A stretch of DNA of 40,015 nucleotides, taken from an uncultured Pelagibacteraceae bacterium (GTDB lineage: Bacteria; Pseudomonadota; Alphaproteobacteria; Pelagibacterales; Pelagibacteraceae). The position numbers and the translations under genes were made by a program. This document shows, piece by piece, positions 17,857-26,409 of this stretch; positions within the stretch are counted from its first letter, which is position 1, and each line of letters begins with the position of its first letter. The stretch spans positions 1-40,015 of the forward strand of contig CACDTF010000009.1 of NCBI GenBank assembly GCA_902555665.1, in the 5' to 3' direction. The notes under the pieces are model-generated. The model was given only the letters and a program-made list of their open reading frames with translations, had not been told where the DNA came from and ran no database searches.

Positions 17857-18957
17857 ATGAATAATTATTTTATAATACTAGCATCAGGACAAAGCAAAAG
17901 ATTTAATTCAAAAAAACCGAAGCAATTCAATATTTATAAAAACAAGGCTCTTTTTAAACATTCTTTAGAAAAAGCAGTTAAATCAAAGCTGTTTAAAAAA
18001 ATTATATTGGTCGTAAGTAATAAAAAAAGTATTAAAGAAAAATTTCCTAAAAATGTATCCATTATTAAAGGCGGCAAAGAAAGATCTGATTCTTCTTTAA
18101 TAGCCTTAAAATACATAAAAAAATTTAAACCTAATAATGTTTTCATTCACGATGCTGCTAGACCAAATTTCACTATCAAGCTTTTAAAAAATCTAATTAA
18201 GTCACTTAAAAACAATAAGGCGGTAATTCCTTTTGTATATTCAAAAGACTCCATTAAATATAAAGTAAAAAATCAACTTTTTAACTTAAATCGAAATAAT
18301 TCAATTTTAACTCAAACCCCTCAAGCTTTTAAATTTAAAGATTTATATAGTCTTTCAAACAAACAAAAAAATAAAATTACTGATGAAGCAACATTATTTA
18401 TTGAAAACAATCTTAAAGTAAAATTTATTAAAGGAGAAAATTTAAATAATAAAATTACATTTAAAGAAGATATAGAGGCTAATAAAACTTATTTTGGTAT
18501 TGGTTTTGATATCCATAGATTAATAAAAGGAAAAAAACTTTTTTTAGGTGGTACAATAATACCTTATCATTCAGGACTTAAAGGACATTCAGATGGGGAT
18601 GTGATTATTCATTCAATAATTGACTCTCTTCTTGGAGCAATGAGAAAAAAAGATATAGGTACCTTTTTTCCTAACAATCAAAAAAAATATAAAAATATTA
18701 GATCGCCTAAAATGCTTAAACCTATTGTCGAAATATTAAATAATAATGACTTTTATATAAATAATTTAGATATAAATTTAATATGTGAACAACCAAAAGT
18801 TTCAAAGTATCGTGATAAAATAATCAAATCTCTATCCAATTTATTAAATATTGATAAAGAATTAATTAACCTAAAAGGTAAAACAGTAGAAAAACTTGGA
18901 TTAATTGGAAAGGAAAAGGCAATAGCTTGTGAAGTTATTTGTTCAATTACAAAATGA
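17857..18957 (+). CDS. ispDF: Bifunctional MEP-pathway enzyme IspD-IspF
   Basis: It catalyses two steps of non-mevalonate isoprenoid synthesis: CTP-dependent formation of CDP-methylerythritol (IspD) and cyclisation to MEcPP (IspF). The IspD half (1-205) has ASGQSKRF...KPKQF, HDAARP and TPQAF. The IspF half (from about 212) has the zinc ligands D218 and H220 in FDIHR and H252 in GHSDGDVIIH, plus DIGTFFPN. The fusion is typical of alphaproteobacteria. The gap to the divergent ntrY is 24 bases, so its promoter must overlap the ntrY 5' coding end. The stop overlaps the pgpA ATG (ATGA). Confidence 0.96.
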   Translation: MNNYFIILASGQSKRFNSKKPKQFNIYKNKALFKHSLEKAVKSKLFKKIILVVSNKKSIKEKFPKNVSIIKGGKERSDSSLIALKYIKKFKPNNVFIHDAARPNFTIKLLKNLIKSLKNNKAVIPFVYSKDSIKYKVKNQLFNLNRNNSILTQTPQAFKFKDLYSLSNKQKNKITDEATLFIENNLKVKFIKGENLNNKITFKEDIEANKTYFGIGFDIHRLIKGKKLFLGGTIIPYHSGLKGHSDGDVIIHSIIDSLLGAMRKKDIGTFFPNNQKKYKNIRSPKMLKPIVEILNNNDFYINNLDINLICEQPKVSKYRDKIIKSLSNLLNIDKELINLKGKTVEKLGLIGKEKAIACEVICSITK

Positions 18958-19445
18958 AAAAAATAAATGTTTTGTTATCAACTTTCTTTGGTTATGGATA
19001 TTTAACCAAAATTCCTGGGACTGTAACTTCTGCTGTGACAGCTGTTTTTATTTATATTGCTTATGAAATTTTAGGTTACACAGATCTTAAGTTTTCAATT
19101 ATTTTTTTTATACTTTTGTTCTTTTATTCATTTTATGCCGTAAAAGACTCAGAATCTGAATTTAAAAATAAAGATCCAAGACAAATAGTAATTGATGAAG
19201 TCTTGGGGCAATCCATGCCTTTAATTATGTTATTGTATTTAAATCAAACTAATCAAATAAGTATTTCAATTGAAATTTATTATATTTTATCTTTTGTTTT
19301 TTTTAGATTTTTTGACATCCTAAAACCTTTTCCAGTAAGTTATTTTGATAAAAACCATAAAAACTATTTTGGAATAATTATGGATGATATAATGGCAGGT
19401 TTATATTCAATGATATTAATATATTTAATAAGTTTAAAATTCTAA
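18954..19445 (+). CDS. pgpA: Phosphatidylglycerophosphatase A
   Basis: PgpA dephosphorylates phosphatidylglycerophosphate to phosphatidylglycerol at the inner membrane. Family motifs are KIPGTVTS near the N-terminus, KDPRQIVIDEVLGQ in the catalytic region and RFFDILKPFP, set among four hydrophobic segments. I chose the ATG at 18954, which overlaps the ispDF stop as ATGA and gives 163 residues; an in-frame TTG at 18939 would add five residues inside ispF and is unlikely. The stop overlaps the next start (TAATG). Confidence 0.92.
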   Translation: MKKINVLLSTFFGYGYLTKIPGTVTSAVTAVFIYIAYEILGYTDLKFSIIFFILLFFYSFYAVKDSESEFKNKDPRQIVIDEVLGQSMPLIMLLYLNQTNQISISIEIYYILSFVFFRFFDILKPFPVSYFDKNHKNYFGIIMDDIMAGLYSMILIYLISLKF

Positions 19446-19909
19446 TGAGTATCCAATTACTTCATAAAAAATTAATTAAAAAAAAATTGACTATATCTGT
19501 AGCTGAGTCTTGTACGGGTGGATTAATGGCTCATAATTTTACTAAATTAGCTAATTCATCAAAATACTTTCTAATGGGTCTAACCACCTACTCTAATCAA
19601 GCTAAAATAAATATATTAAAAGTTAATAAAAATATTATTAGAAAATATGGTGCGGTAAGCCATGAGTGTTGTAAGGCAATGGTTGAAAATTTATCTAAAA
19701 TTTCAAAAAGTAAAATCAATGTCTCCATAACAGGAATTGCTGGACCAGGAGGTGGATCAAAAGAAAAACCAGTTGGTCTTGTTTATATTGGAGTCAAAAA
19801 AGGTAAAGCTCTGCTTATAAAAGAAAATAAATTTAAATCAAAAAATCGTAATTCAATTCAAAAATCAACAGTTCGTACCGTAATTAAGATAATCAGTAAA
19901 ATTATTTAA
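19445..19909 (+). CDS. pncC: CinA C-terminal-domain protein, nicotinamide-nucleotide amidohydrolase
   Basis: This stand-alone CinA C-terminal domain (154 residues) in other bacteria deamidates nicotinamide mononucleotide to nicotinic acid mononucleotide for NAD recycling. Motifs are VAESCTGG (19-26), TTYSNQAK, GAVSHE and ITGIAGPGGGSKEKPVG. No N-terminal MoCF-like CinA domain is present. It starts with a 1-nt overlap on pgpA, and its last 8 bases overlap the convergent ratA-like gene. Confidence 0.9.
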   Translation: MSIQLLHKKLIKKKLTISVAESCTGGLMAHNFTKLANSSKYFLMGLTTYSNQAKINILKVNKNIIRKYGAVSHECCKAMVENLSKISKSKINVSITGIAGPGGGSKEKPVGLVYIGVKKGKALLIKENKFKSKNRNSIQKSTVRTVIKIISKII

Positions 19910-20357
19910 TACTTTCAGCTCTTTTTTGAAACGCGTCTGCTATCTTTTCTAAACCAAATTGAAAAGATTTAGTCATTAAAATATTTAAAAACTTATTTTC
20001 AATTTCAAAATCAATATCAAATAAAACTTCTGTCTTGTAACCGTCTGTATAATTTCCTATCTCAAAAAATTTCCAATTGTTTTCTAAATGATTTAAAGGT
20101 CCACCTAAATTAACAACATGAATATGATCAGTTTTTTTATTTAATTTAACGTCACTTTTAAATGTATCCTTAAACGGCCCCTTACCTATTGTAAGATCCG
20201 CTATTATATTTATTGTATCGCCGTTATCACTTCTCTCATAAACTTTTGAATTATCGCAGAAAGGAATAAATTCTGGGTATTTTTCAATATCTAAAACAAA
20301 CTCAATTAGCTTATCTTTTCTGTTATCAATTAATCGCTTAACTGATGCTTTTGGCAT
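19902..20357 (-). CDS. START-domain protein of the COQ10/RatA family
   Basis: A 151-residue polyketide-cyclase/START fold protein. The pattern of basic N-terminus, YPEFIPFCDNSKVYER near residue 28-43 and FGLEKIADAFQKRA at the end is typical of the COQ10/RatA family. Members bind a hydrophobic ligand and support ubiquinone function in respiration. The RatA toxin label used in annotations is not well supported outside E. coli. Its start overlaps the lipA stop by one base, matching the usual lipA-ratA pairing in alphaproteobacteria. The 3' end overlaps pncC by 8 bases. Confidence 0.87.
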   Translation of the reverse strand: MPKASVKRLIDNRKDKLIEFVLDIEKYPEFIPFCDNSKVYERSDNGDTINIIADLTIGKGPFKDTFKSDVKLNKKTDHIHVVNLGGPLNHLENNWKFFEIGNYTDGYKTEVLFDIDFEIENKFLNILMTKSFQFGLEKIADAFQKRAESIK

Positions 20358-21277
20358 TAATTATTTTTTAATCTGTTTTGTTGAAGTTTCGCAAAATCTT
20401 CATCAGCGTGATATGAAGATCTGGTTAAAGGAGATGAAGACACTAACAAAAATCCTTTGGCTTTTGCTATTGTTCCTAAATCCTCAAATTCTTTTGGTGT
20501 GTAGTATCTATCTAATGGATAATGTTTTGTAGATGGTTGCAAGTATTGACCAATCGTAATGAAATCAACATCTGCGGCTCTTAAGTCATCCATGACTTGT
20601 AAAATTTCATCTCTAGTTTCTCCTAAGCCAACCATTATTCCTGATTTAGTAAAAATATTTTTGTTAACTTTCTTTGCATTTTTTAAAAGTTCTAAAGACG
20701 CAAAATATCTAGATCCGGGTCGAACTTTTAAATAAAGACTAGGAACAGTTTCAATATTATGATTAAAAACATCTGGTTTAGCTTCTAAAACTTTTTTAAA
20801 CGCATCTCCTTTTCTTAAAAAATCAGGTGTAAGAACTTCAATAGTAGTATTTGGGTTTGCTTTTCTAGTTTGATTAATCACTTCAAAAAAATGTTCTGAT
20901 CCGCCATCATTTAAATCATCTCTATCCACTGAGGTAATTACAACATGTTTTAAATTTAATTTTTTTACTGCTTCTGCAATCTTAATAGGTTCTAGTTGAT
21001 CTAATTTTCCTGGTACACCAGTTTTAACATCACAAAAAGCACAAGCTCTTGTGCAAGTGTCTCCCATAATCATAAAAGTTGCATGTCGCTTACTCCAACA
21101 TTCAGTTATATTCGGGCAGTTTGCTTCCTGACAAACAGTTACAAGATTATTATTATTTACTATTGTTTTAGTTAAAAAGAATTCCTTACTATTTGTAAGT
21201 TTAGATCTAATCCATTCAGGTTTTTTTTTTATTGGATTAACTGGTTTGTTTTCTTTTTCTGGATGTCTACTTTTCAT
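20357..21277 (-). CDS. lipA: Lipoyl synthase
   Basis: A radical-SAM enzyme that inserts two sulfurs into octanoyl groups on lipoyl domains. The auxiliary cluster cysteines are C49, C54 and C60 ([12 protein letters not shown]). The radical SAM cluster is C75-X3-C79-X2-C82 (CTRACAFC). The C-terminal RSSYHAD closes the auxiliary site. The 306 residues are normal. Its first 11 bases overlap the end of ftsB, an unusual junction, because related genomes usually carry pyruvate dehydrogenase genes at this place. Confidence 0.97.
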   Translation of the reverse strand: MKSRHPEKENKPVNPIKKKPEWIRSKLTNSKEFFLTKTIVNNNNLVTVCQEANCPNITECWSKRHATFMIMGDTCTRACAFCDVKTGVPGKLDQLEPIKIAEAVKKLNLKHVVITSVDRDDLNDGGSEHFFEVINQTRKANPNTTIEVLTPDFLRKGDAFKKVLEAKPDVFNHNIETVPSLYLKVRPGSRYFASLELLKNAKKVNKNIFTKSGIMVGLGETRDEILQVMDDLRAADVDFITIGQYLQPSTKHYPLDRYYTPKEFEDLGTIAKAKGFLLVSSSPLTRSSYHADEDFAKLQQNRLKNN

Positions 21278-21569
21278 CTTTTTTAATTATATAGATAGTC
21301 TCATTTTTTTTACCAAACAAAAATCGTTCTCTAATTAAAGTCTCAATATAATCAAGATCTAAATTAGTGCTTAGAAGTGAATTTTTATGATCCATATATT
21401 CTATTTTACTAGTTAGGGTTAATTCTTCTTTTTTCAAGTTAGACAAAAGTTCCTTTTTTTCTATATACGAAAAAAGACCTCTTTCTCCAGATACTAAGTT
21501 AAAACTAAAATAGAAAATAAGAAAAATAGATATTAATAAAAAATAATTTTTTTTTATTAATCGAAGCAT
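21267..21569 (-). CDS. ftsB: FtsB/DivIC-type septum formation initiator
   Basis: A 100-residue bitopic membrane protein: short basic N-terminus, one transmembrane segment (about 8-26), then a coiled coil (about 35-65) and the C-terminal [17 protein letters not shown] signature of the septum initiator family. FtsB bridges FtsL and FtsQ in the divisome. It directly follows eno (TAATG overlap), the standard eno-ftsB order, and its 3' end overlaps lipA by 11 bases. Confidence 0.85.
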   Translation of the reverse strand: MLRLIKKNYFLLISIFLIFYFSFNLVSGERGLFSYIEKKELLSNLKKEELTLTSKIEYMDHKNSLLSTNLDLDYIETLIRERFLFGKKNETIYIIKKDEK

Positions 21570-22825
21570 TATTTGATCTTATTCATCCTCGCTTTTTTTC
21601 CAAGTTCTTCCTCAATACGGATTAATTGGTTATATTTTGCAACCCTTTCAGATCTAGCTAAAGATCCTGTTTTAATTTGATTTGAATTAGTGCCCACTGC
21701 TAAATCAGCAATAAAAGTATCTTCACTATCACCTGATCGGTGAGATATAATTGTTTTATATCCAATAGTTTGAGCAAATTTAATTACATCTAATGTTTCT
21801 GAAACGGTACCAATTTGATTTAGTTTTATTAAGATAGAATTAGAGGAAATATTTAAGAAACCTTTCTTTAATCTTTCAAGATTTGTTACATACAAATCAT
21901 CTCCAACGATCTGAACTTTTTTTATTGATTTCATTAATTTATTCCATGCCAACCAATCATTTTCAGCAAATGGATCTTCAATAGACTTAATTTTATATTT
22001 TTTTATAATTTTTTGATATTCTTTAATTGATTTATCTACTGAGATATAACTTCTTGAATGAATAGAGTATTTGTTTTTTTTATATAATTCATTAGCAGCC
22101 ACATCAAGACAAATAGAAACATCTTTACCATTAACAAATCCCGATTTTTTAATTGCACTCACAATTAAATCTAAAGCTTGATTATTGCTACTGATCATGG
22201 GTGCAAACCCACCTTCATCACCAACTGAAGTTGATAAACCTTTAGCTTTTATTAATTTACTTAAGTTTTTAATAACAATGAAACAAATCCGCATTGACTC
22301 AGAAAAACTTTTTGCTCGATCAGGTCTTATCATAAACTCTTGAATTCTAAGACCATTATTTGCATGCGCTCCACCGTTAATAATGTTCATTAATGGATAA
22401 GGTAATTGAAAGTTATTTTTATGAGAAAAAGTTTTATACAAAGGTAATTTTTTTGTTTTTGCAGACAGTTTTTTGACAGCCATAGAAACCGCTAACATTG
22501 CATTAGCTCCTAAGTTAGTTTTTTGTCTTGTACCATCCAAATTAATTAACAAAGCATCAATTCTTTCTTGATTGTGGATACTTTGTCCTTTTAATTTTTT
22601 TGAAATCTTTGTGTTAACTAAGTTAACTGCATTTAAAACACTTTTTCCTAAATACCGTTTATTATTTTTATCTCTTTTTTCAAAAGCTTCAAAAGTTCCT
22701 GTAGAAGCACCTGAGGGACAAATAGCGGATGCGCTATTATTTTTAATATAAACCTCTGCCTCTACTGTTGGATTTCCTCTACTGTCAAAAACTTGACGTG
22801 CTTTTACTTTTAAAATTTTACTCAC
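21569..22825 (-). CDS. eno: Enolase
   Basis: It converts 2-phosphoglycerate to phosphoenolpyruvate. The N-terminal motif RQVFDSRGNPTVEAEV, GDEGGFAP, the metal and catalytic strands SIEDPFAE and VGDDLYVTN, LIKLNQIGT with the catalytic Lys, and SHRSGDSEDTFIADLAV are all present. The 418 residues are complete. It is linked by 1-nt overlaps to kdsA upstream and ftsB downstream. Its product, PEP, is a substrate of the KdsA enzyme encoded just before it. Confidence 0.98.
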   Translation of the reverse strand: MSKILKVKARQVFDSRGNPTVEAEVYIKNNSASAICPSGASTGTFEAFEKRDKNNKRYLGKSVLNAVNLVNTKISKKLKGQSIHNQERIDALLINLDGTRQKTNLGANAMLAVSMAVKKLSAKTKKLPLYKTFSHKNNFQLPYPLMNIINGGAHANNGLRIQEFMIRPDRAKSFSESMRICFIVIKNLSKLIKAKGLSTSVGDEGGFAPMISSNNQALDLIVSAIKKSGFVNGKDVSICLDVAANELYKKNKYSIHSRSYISVDKSIKEYQKIIKKYKIKSIEDPFAENDWLAWNKLMKSIKKVQIVGDDLYVTNLERLKKGFLNISSNSILIKLNQIGTVSETLDVIKFAQTIGYKTIISHRSGDSEDTFIADLAVGTNSNQIKTGSLARSERVAKYNQLIRIEEELGKKARMNKIK

Positions 22826-23649
22826 TATTTTTTTATTAGATTATCTATATCGTGTAATTGTTTTAATAGATTCTCTAATTTATTCAATGGTACCATGTTT
22901 GGTCCATCTGATGGAGCATTATCAGGATCTTGATGCGTTTCAATAAATACACCTGCAACTCCAACAGCAACTGCAGCTCTTGCTAAATATTCAACAAATT
23001 CTCTTTGGCCACCAGAGGATTCTCCTTGGCCACCTGGTTGTTGAACAGAATGAGTTGCATCGAAAATTACTGGATAACCATTCTTTGCCATAATAGGTAA
23101 TGATCTCATGTCAGAAACTAAAGTGTTGTATCCAAAACTTGCGCCTCTTTCTGTGACTAAGATGTTTTTGTTTCCTGAGTCTGAAATTTTTTTAGTTACA
23201 TTCACCATATCCCAAGGTGCTAAGAACTGACCTTTTTTTACATTAATAATTTTATTTGTTTTAGCTGCAGCAATTAATAAATCTGTTTGTCGACATAAAA
23301 AAGCTGGGATTTGTAAAACATCGACATGTTTTGAAACAATTTCACATTGTTCAGCATTATGAATGTCTGTTAAAATAGGAACATTCAATTCCTTTTTAAT
23401 TTTATCAAATACGGGAAGTGATGCATCTAATCCTGCTCCCCTTTTACCTTTTAAACTTGTTCTGTTCGCTTTATCAAATGAAGTTTTGTAAATAAATCCA
23501 AGGCCAAATTTCGAAGTAATTTCCTTAATTTTTCCAGCCATATCGAGTGCATGCTGTTCTGTCTCTAACTGACATGGACCTGCAATAATACAAATCTTAT
23601 TATTGTTTGAAATTTCTATATTTTCACAATTTACTTTAATCGCACTCAT
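22825..23649 (-). CDS. kdsA: 3-deoxy-8-phosphooctulonate (KDO-8-P) synthase
   Basis: It condenses PEP with arabinose-5-phosphate to make KDO-8-phosphate for the lipopolysaccharide inner core. [15 protein letters not shown] near residue 25, [31 protein letters not shown] and [15 protein letters not shown] mark the family. The 274 residues are normal. The start overlaps the pyrG stop by four bases (ATGA). Together with the lpx genes at the other end of the window it indicates an LPS-bearing outer membrane. Confidence 0.97.
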   Translation of the reverse strand: MSAIKVNCENIEISNNNKICIIAGPCQLETEQHALDMAGKIKEITSKFGLGFIYKTSFDKANRTSLKGKRGAGLDASLPVFDKIKKELNVPILTDIHNAEQCEIVSKHVDVLQIPAFLCRQTDLLIAAAKTNKIINVKKGQFLAPWDMVNVTKKISDSGNKNILVTERGASFGYNTLVSDMRSLPIMAKNGYPVIFDATHSVQQPGGQGESSGGQREFVEYLARAAVAVGVAGVFIETHQDPDNAPSDGPNMVPLNKLENLLKQLHDIDNLIKK

Positions 23650-25262
23650 CTATGATTTTTTGCTGCTTTGATAAAAGAGGAGAATAAAGGATGTGGGTTC
23701 AAAGGTCTAGATTTAAATTCAGGATGGAACTGAACTCCTATAAACCAAGGATGATTTTTAAATTCTACTATCTCTGGGAGCATATGATCTGGAGATAAAC
23801 CTGAAAATATTAATCCTTTCTTCTCAAATTTTTCTTTATATGAAATATCCACTTCATATCTATGTCTATGCCTCTCTTTGATTAATCTAGATTTATAAAT
23901 ATCTCTTATTTTAGATTTATCTTTTAAAATTGCATCATAAGAACCAAGTCTCATGGTGCCTCCTAAGTCTTTATCTGTCCCTTTAACTTTTCTTCCACTT
24001 TTTTCCCATTCATGCATCAAGCCAATAATATGAACACCACCTTTATCAAACTCAGAAGAAGTTGCTTTTTTAATCTTTAATTGATTTCTAGCAAATTCAA
24101 TTATTGCCATTTGCATTCCATAACAAATTCCAAGGAATGGAATTTTTTTTATTCTTGCATACCTTATAGCTTCAATTTTACCCTCAGTTCCCCTTTTACC
24201 AAAACCACCTGGAATTAGAATTCCTGAAACATTTTTAAGTTTATTTTTTATTTCTGAAACTTTTAATTTTTCAGAATCTATTCTAATCAAATTAACTTTA
24301 AGATTATTGGATATTCCTCCATGAGTAAGTGCTTCATCTAAAGATTTATAAGCATCTTTTAATTCAACGTATTTACCAATAATTGCGATGTTAACATATC
24401 TTTTAGTATTAAGAGTAATTTTAGTTATTTTTTTCCATGGATTCAAATTTGCAGGTTTTTTTGATTTTAATTTAAAATAATTTAAAACTTGAATATCTAA
24501 TTTTTGATTAAAAAAACTAATCGGTGCCTCATAAATAGTTTTAACATCAACAGTTTCAATTACATTTTTAATATCAACATTACAAAACAAAGATATTTTT
24601 TTTCTATGCTCTAGAGGAATAGGTCTTTCTGATCTACAAATAATAATATCAGGTTGAATACCAATGCTTCTTAATTCTTTTACAGAATGTTGTGTTGGTT
24701 TTGTTTTTATTTCATCCGATGCTTTTAAATAAGGAACTAAAGTTAAATGAATAAATAATGCATTTTTTTTACCAATATCATTGGAAAATTGTCTTATCGC
24801 TTCTACAAATGGTAAACTTTCTATATCACCTACTATTCCTCCTATTTCACAAATCACAAAATCTTCTTTATGTGTATCGTGTTTTATAAATTCTTTAATT
24901 CTATCTGTGATATGAGGAATAACTTGAACTGTCTTACCTAAATACTGACCTTTTCTTTCTTTTCTAAGAACATCGCTATAAATTTTTCCAGTTGTGATGT
25001 TATCAGTTTTCTTTGCAGTAACGCCAGAAAATCTTTCATAGTGACCTAAATCTAAATCTGTTTCAGCACCATCCTCTGTTACAAAAACTTCACCATGCTG
25101 AAACGGACTCATTGTTCCTGGATCGACATTTAGATATGGGTCTAATTTTCTTAAACGAACTTTGTAACCTCTAGATTGTAATAAATAAGCAAGTGATGCA
25201 GAAGAGAGACCTTTACCAAGGGAGGAAACCACGCCGCCAGTGACAAATATATATCGCGCCAT
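23646..25262 (-). CDS. pyrG: CTP synthase
   Basis: It aminates UTP to CTP using glutamine. The N-terminal synthetase domain opens with [18 protein letters not shown] and [20 protein letters not shown]. The C-terminal class I glutamine amidotransferase domain has the nucleophile Cys in FLGICYGMQ and the His/Glu pair in VQFHPEFKS. The 538 residues are full length. It follows secG by 44 bases and leads into kdsA with a 4-base overlap. Confidence 0.98.
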   Translation of the reverse strand: MARYIFVTGGVVSSLGKGLSSASLAYLLQSRGYKVRLRKLDPYLNVDPGTMSPFQHGEVFVTEDGAETDLDLGHYERFSGVTAKKTDNITTGKIYSDVLRKERKGQYLGKTVQVIPHITDRIKEFIKHDTHKEDFVICEIGGIVGDIESLPFVEAIRQFSNDIGKKNALFIHLTLVPYLKASDEIKTKPTQHSVKELRSIGIQPDIIICRSERPIPLEHRKKISLFCNVDIKNVIETVDVKTIYEAPISFFNQKLDIQVLNYFKLKSKKPANLNPWKKITKITLNTKRYVNIAIIGKYVELKDAYKSLDEALTHGGISNNLKVNLIRIDSEKLKVSEIKNKLKNVSGILIPGGFGKRGTEGKIEAIRYARIKKIPFLGICYGMQMAIIEFARNQLKIKKATSSEFDKGGVHIIGLMHEWEKSGRKVKGTDKDLGGTMRLGSYDAILKDKSKIRDIYKSRLIKERHRHRYEVDISYKEKFEKKGLIFSGLSPDHMLPEIVEFKNHPWFIGVQFHPEFKSRPLNPHPLFSSFIKAAKNHR

Positions 25263-25306
25263 GGAAGTATCTTATAGCGAATAAAAAATGAATTGAAAAG
25301 GATAAA

Positions 25307-25606
25307 TTAATTATTTTCTGGAATTGAAGGCGTGTCTTCAGTTTTTTCCTCAACTGTATCCAATACAGACCCCGTAGGAGTAAGTTCTGCTCTAGAAATT
25401 ATTGTTAGAGCCAGACTACAAATAATAAAAAGTGTTGCTACGATTGCAGTGGCTTTTGTCATAAAGCTGCCTGCTGATCTAGAGAGCATAAAATTTTCTT
25501 GGGAAACTCCAATACCAAGAGCACCTCCTTCTGATTTTTGCAATAAAACCAGAAGAACTAAAATTACTGCAAGTATGATGTTGATTACTAATAATAAAGT
25601 TTCCAT
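25307..25606 (-). CDS. secG: Preprotein translocase subunit SecG
   Basis: A small 99-residue inner-membrane protein with two hydrophobic helices (about 5-22 and 50-69) joined by the conserved LLQKSEGGALGIG loop. An acidic/polar C-terminal tail is common in alphaproteobacterial SecG. It assists SecYE-dependent export. It lies between tpiA (6-base gap) and pyrG, a classic neighbourhood. Confidence 0.9.
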   Translation of the reverse strand: METLLLVINIILAVILVLLVLLQKSEGGALGIGVSQENFMLSRSAGSFMTKATAIVATLFIICSLALTIISRAELTPTGSVLDTVEEKTEDTPSIPENN

Positions 25607-25612
25607 GTGGGT

Positions 25613-26353
25613 CTAATTAATGGTTTTTTGAATTATATCAATAAATTTTTTTGGAATTTGTGATGCGCCTCCTATCAAAAAACCATCAATGTTGGGAATT
25701 TTTTTTAATATACTGACGTTATTAGTGTTTACAGATCCACCATATAAAATTTTAGGATATTTTTTTACAAATCTACTTTTAATAAATGAAATAGTTTTGT
25801 TTAAATCAGCTTCTTTTGGAATTACACCTGTGCCAATAGACCATACCGGTTCATAGGCTATAATAATTTTGGATTTATTCTTTATTGATTTTAATCCTTT
25901 TTCAATTTGTCTTTTTAAAATTTGATTAGTTTTTTTTTGTCTTCTTTCTTTCAAGGTTTCACCAATACAAAATATAATTTTGAGACCTGATTTAATTGCA
26001 CTTTTTATTTTTAAATTAATTAAATTATCTGTCTCACCTAGTTGTCTATTTTCTGAGTGTCCCAAAATAACATACTTTGCTCCAACATTTTTAAGCATAG
26101 TAGAATTTACTTGGCCAGTGTACGCACCATAGTCATAGCTGTGATGACAGTTTTGGGCACCAACCTCTATTTTTGTTTTTTTAAGTCTTCTCGATAATGG
26201 ACGAATTAATGTATTTGGTGGGCAATAAACTATTTTTAACTTATTTTTTTTATTATTTTTTGAAAACTTTATTACTTTATCAAGTGAATTTAGAGATCTT
26301 AAATCACCAAACATTTTCCAATTAGCTACAAAATACATATATTTATTTGTCAT
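25613..26353 (-). CDS. tpiA: Triosephosphate isomerase
   Basis: It interconverts dihydroxyacetone phosphate and glyceraldehyde-3-phosphate. Family residues are Asn/Lys in ANWKMFG (10-16), the catalytic His in LGHSENR, catalytic Glu in AYEPVWSIGTG and the phosphate loop YGGSV. The 246 residues are normal. It is the first gene of the minus-strand run tpiA-secG-pyrG-kdsA-eno-ftsB-lipA-ratA and starts 56 bases from the divergent ppiD-like gene. Confidence 0.97.
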   Translation of the reverse strand: MTNKYMYFVANWKMFGDLRSLNSLDKVIKFSKNNKKNKLKIVYCPPNTLIRPLSRRLKKTKIEVGAQNCHHSYDYGAYTGQVNSTMLKNVGAKYVILGHSENRQLGETDNLINLKIKSAIKSGLKIIFCIGETLKERRQKKTNQILKRQIEKGLKSIKNKSKIIIAYEPVWSIGTGVIPKEADLNKTISFIKSRFVKKYPKILYGGSVNTNNVSILKKIPNIDGFLIGGASQIPKKFIDIIQKTIN

Positions 26354-26397
26354 AATTGACTTTTTAATCTATAGATTTGTTTTTTACAGATCAATAA
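26347..26397. promoter_or_regulatory. Divergent promoter region between tpiA and the ppiD-like gene
   Basis: On the plus strand TTGTCA (26347-26352), a 17-base spacer and TATAGA (26370-26375) form a good sigma-70-type promoter for the ppiD-trp genes. The -10 lies inside a perfect 12-bp palindrome AATCTATAGATT (26366-26377), so the minus strand also reads TATAGA (26373-26368). TTGATC (26394-26389) is a weak -35 for tpiA with a 15-base spacer. The plus-strand -35 overlaps the tpiA start codon. Confidence 0.5.
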
Positions 26398-26409
26398 ATT
26401 TATAACGCT

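Noticed and set aside
18939..18953. TTG start for pgpA
   Set aside because: The ATG at 18954 forms a standard ATGA overlap with ispDF and matches the family N-terminus.
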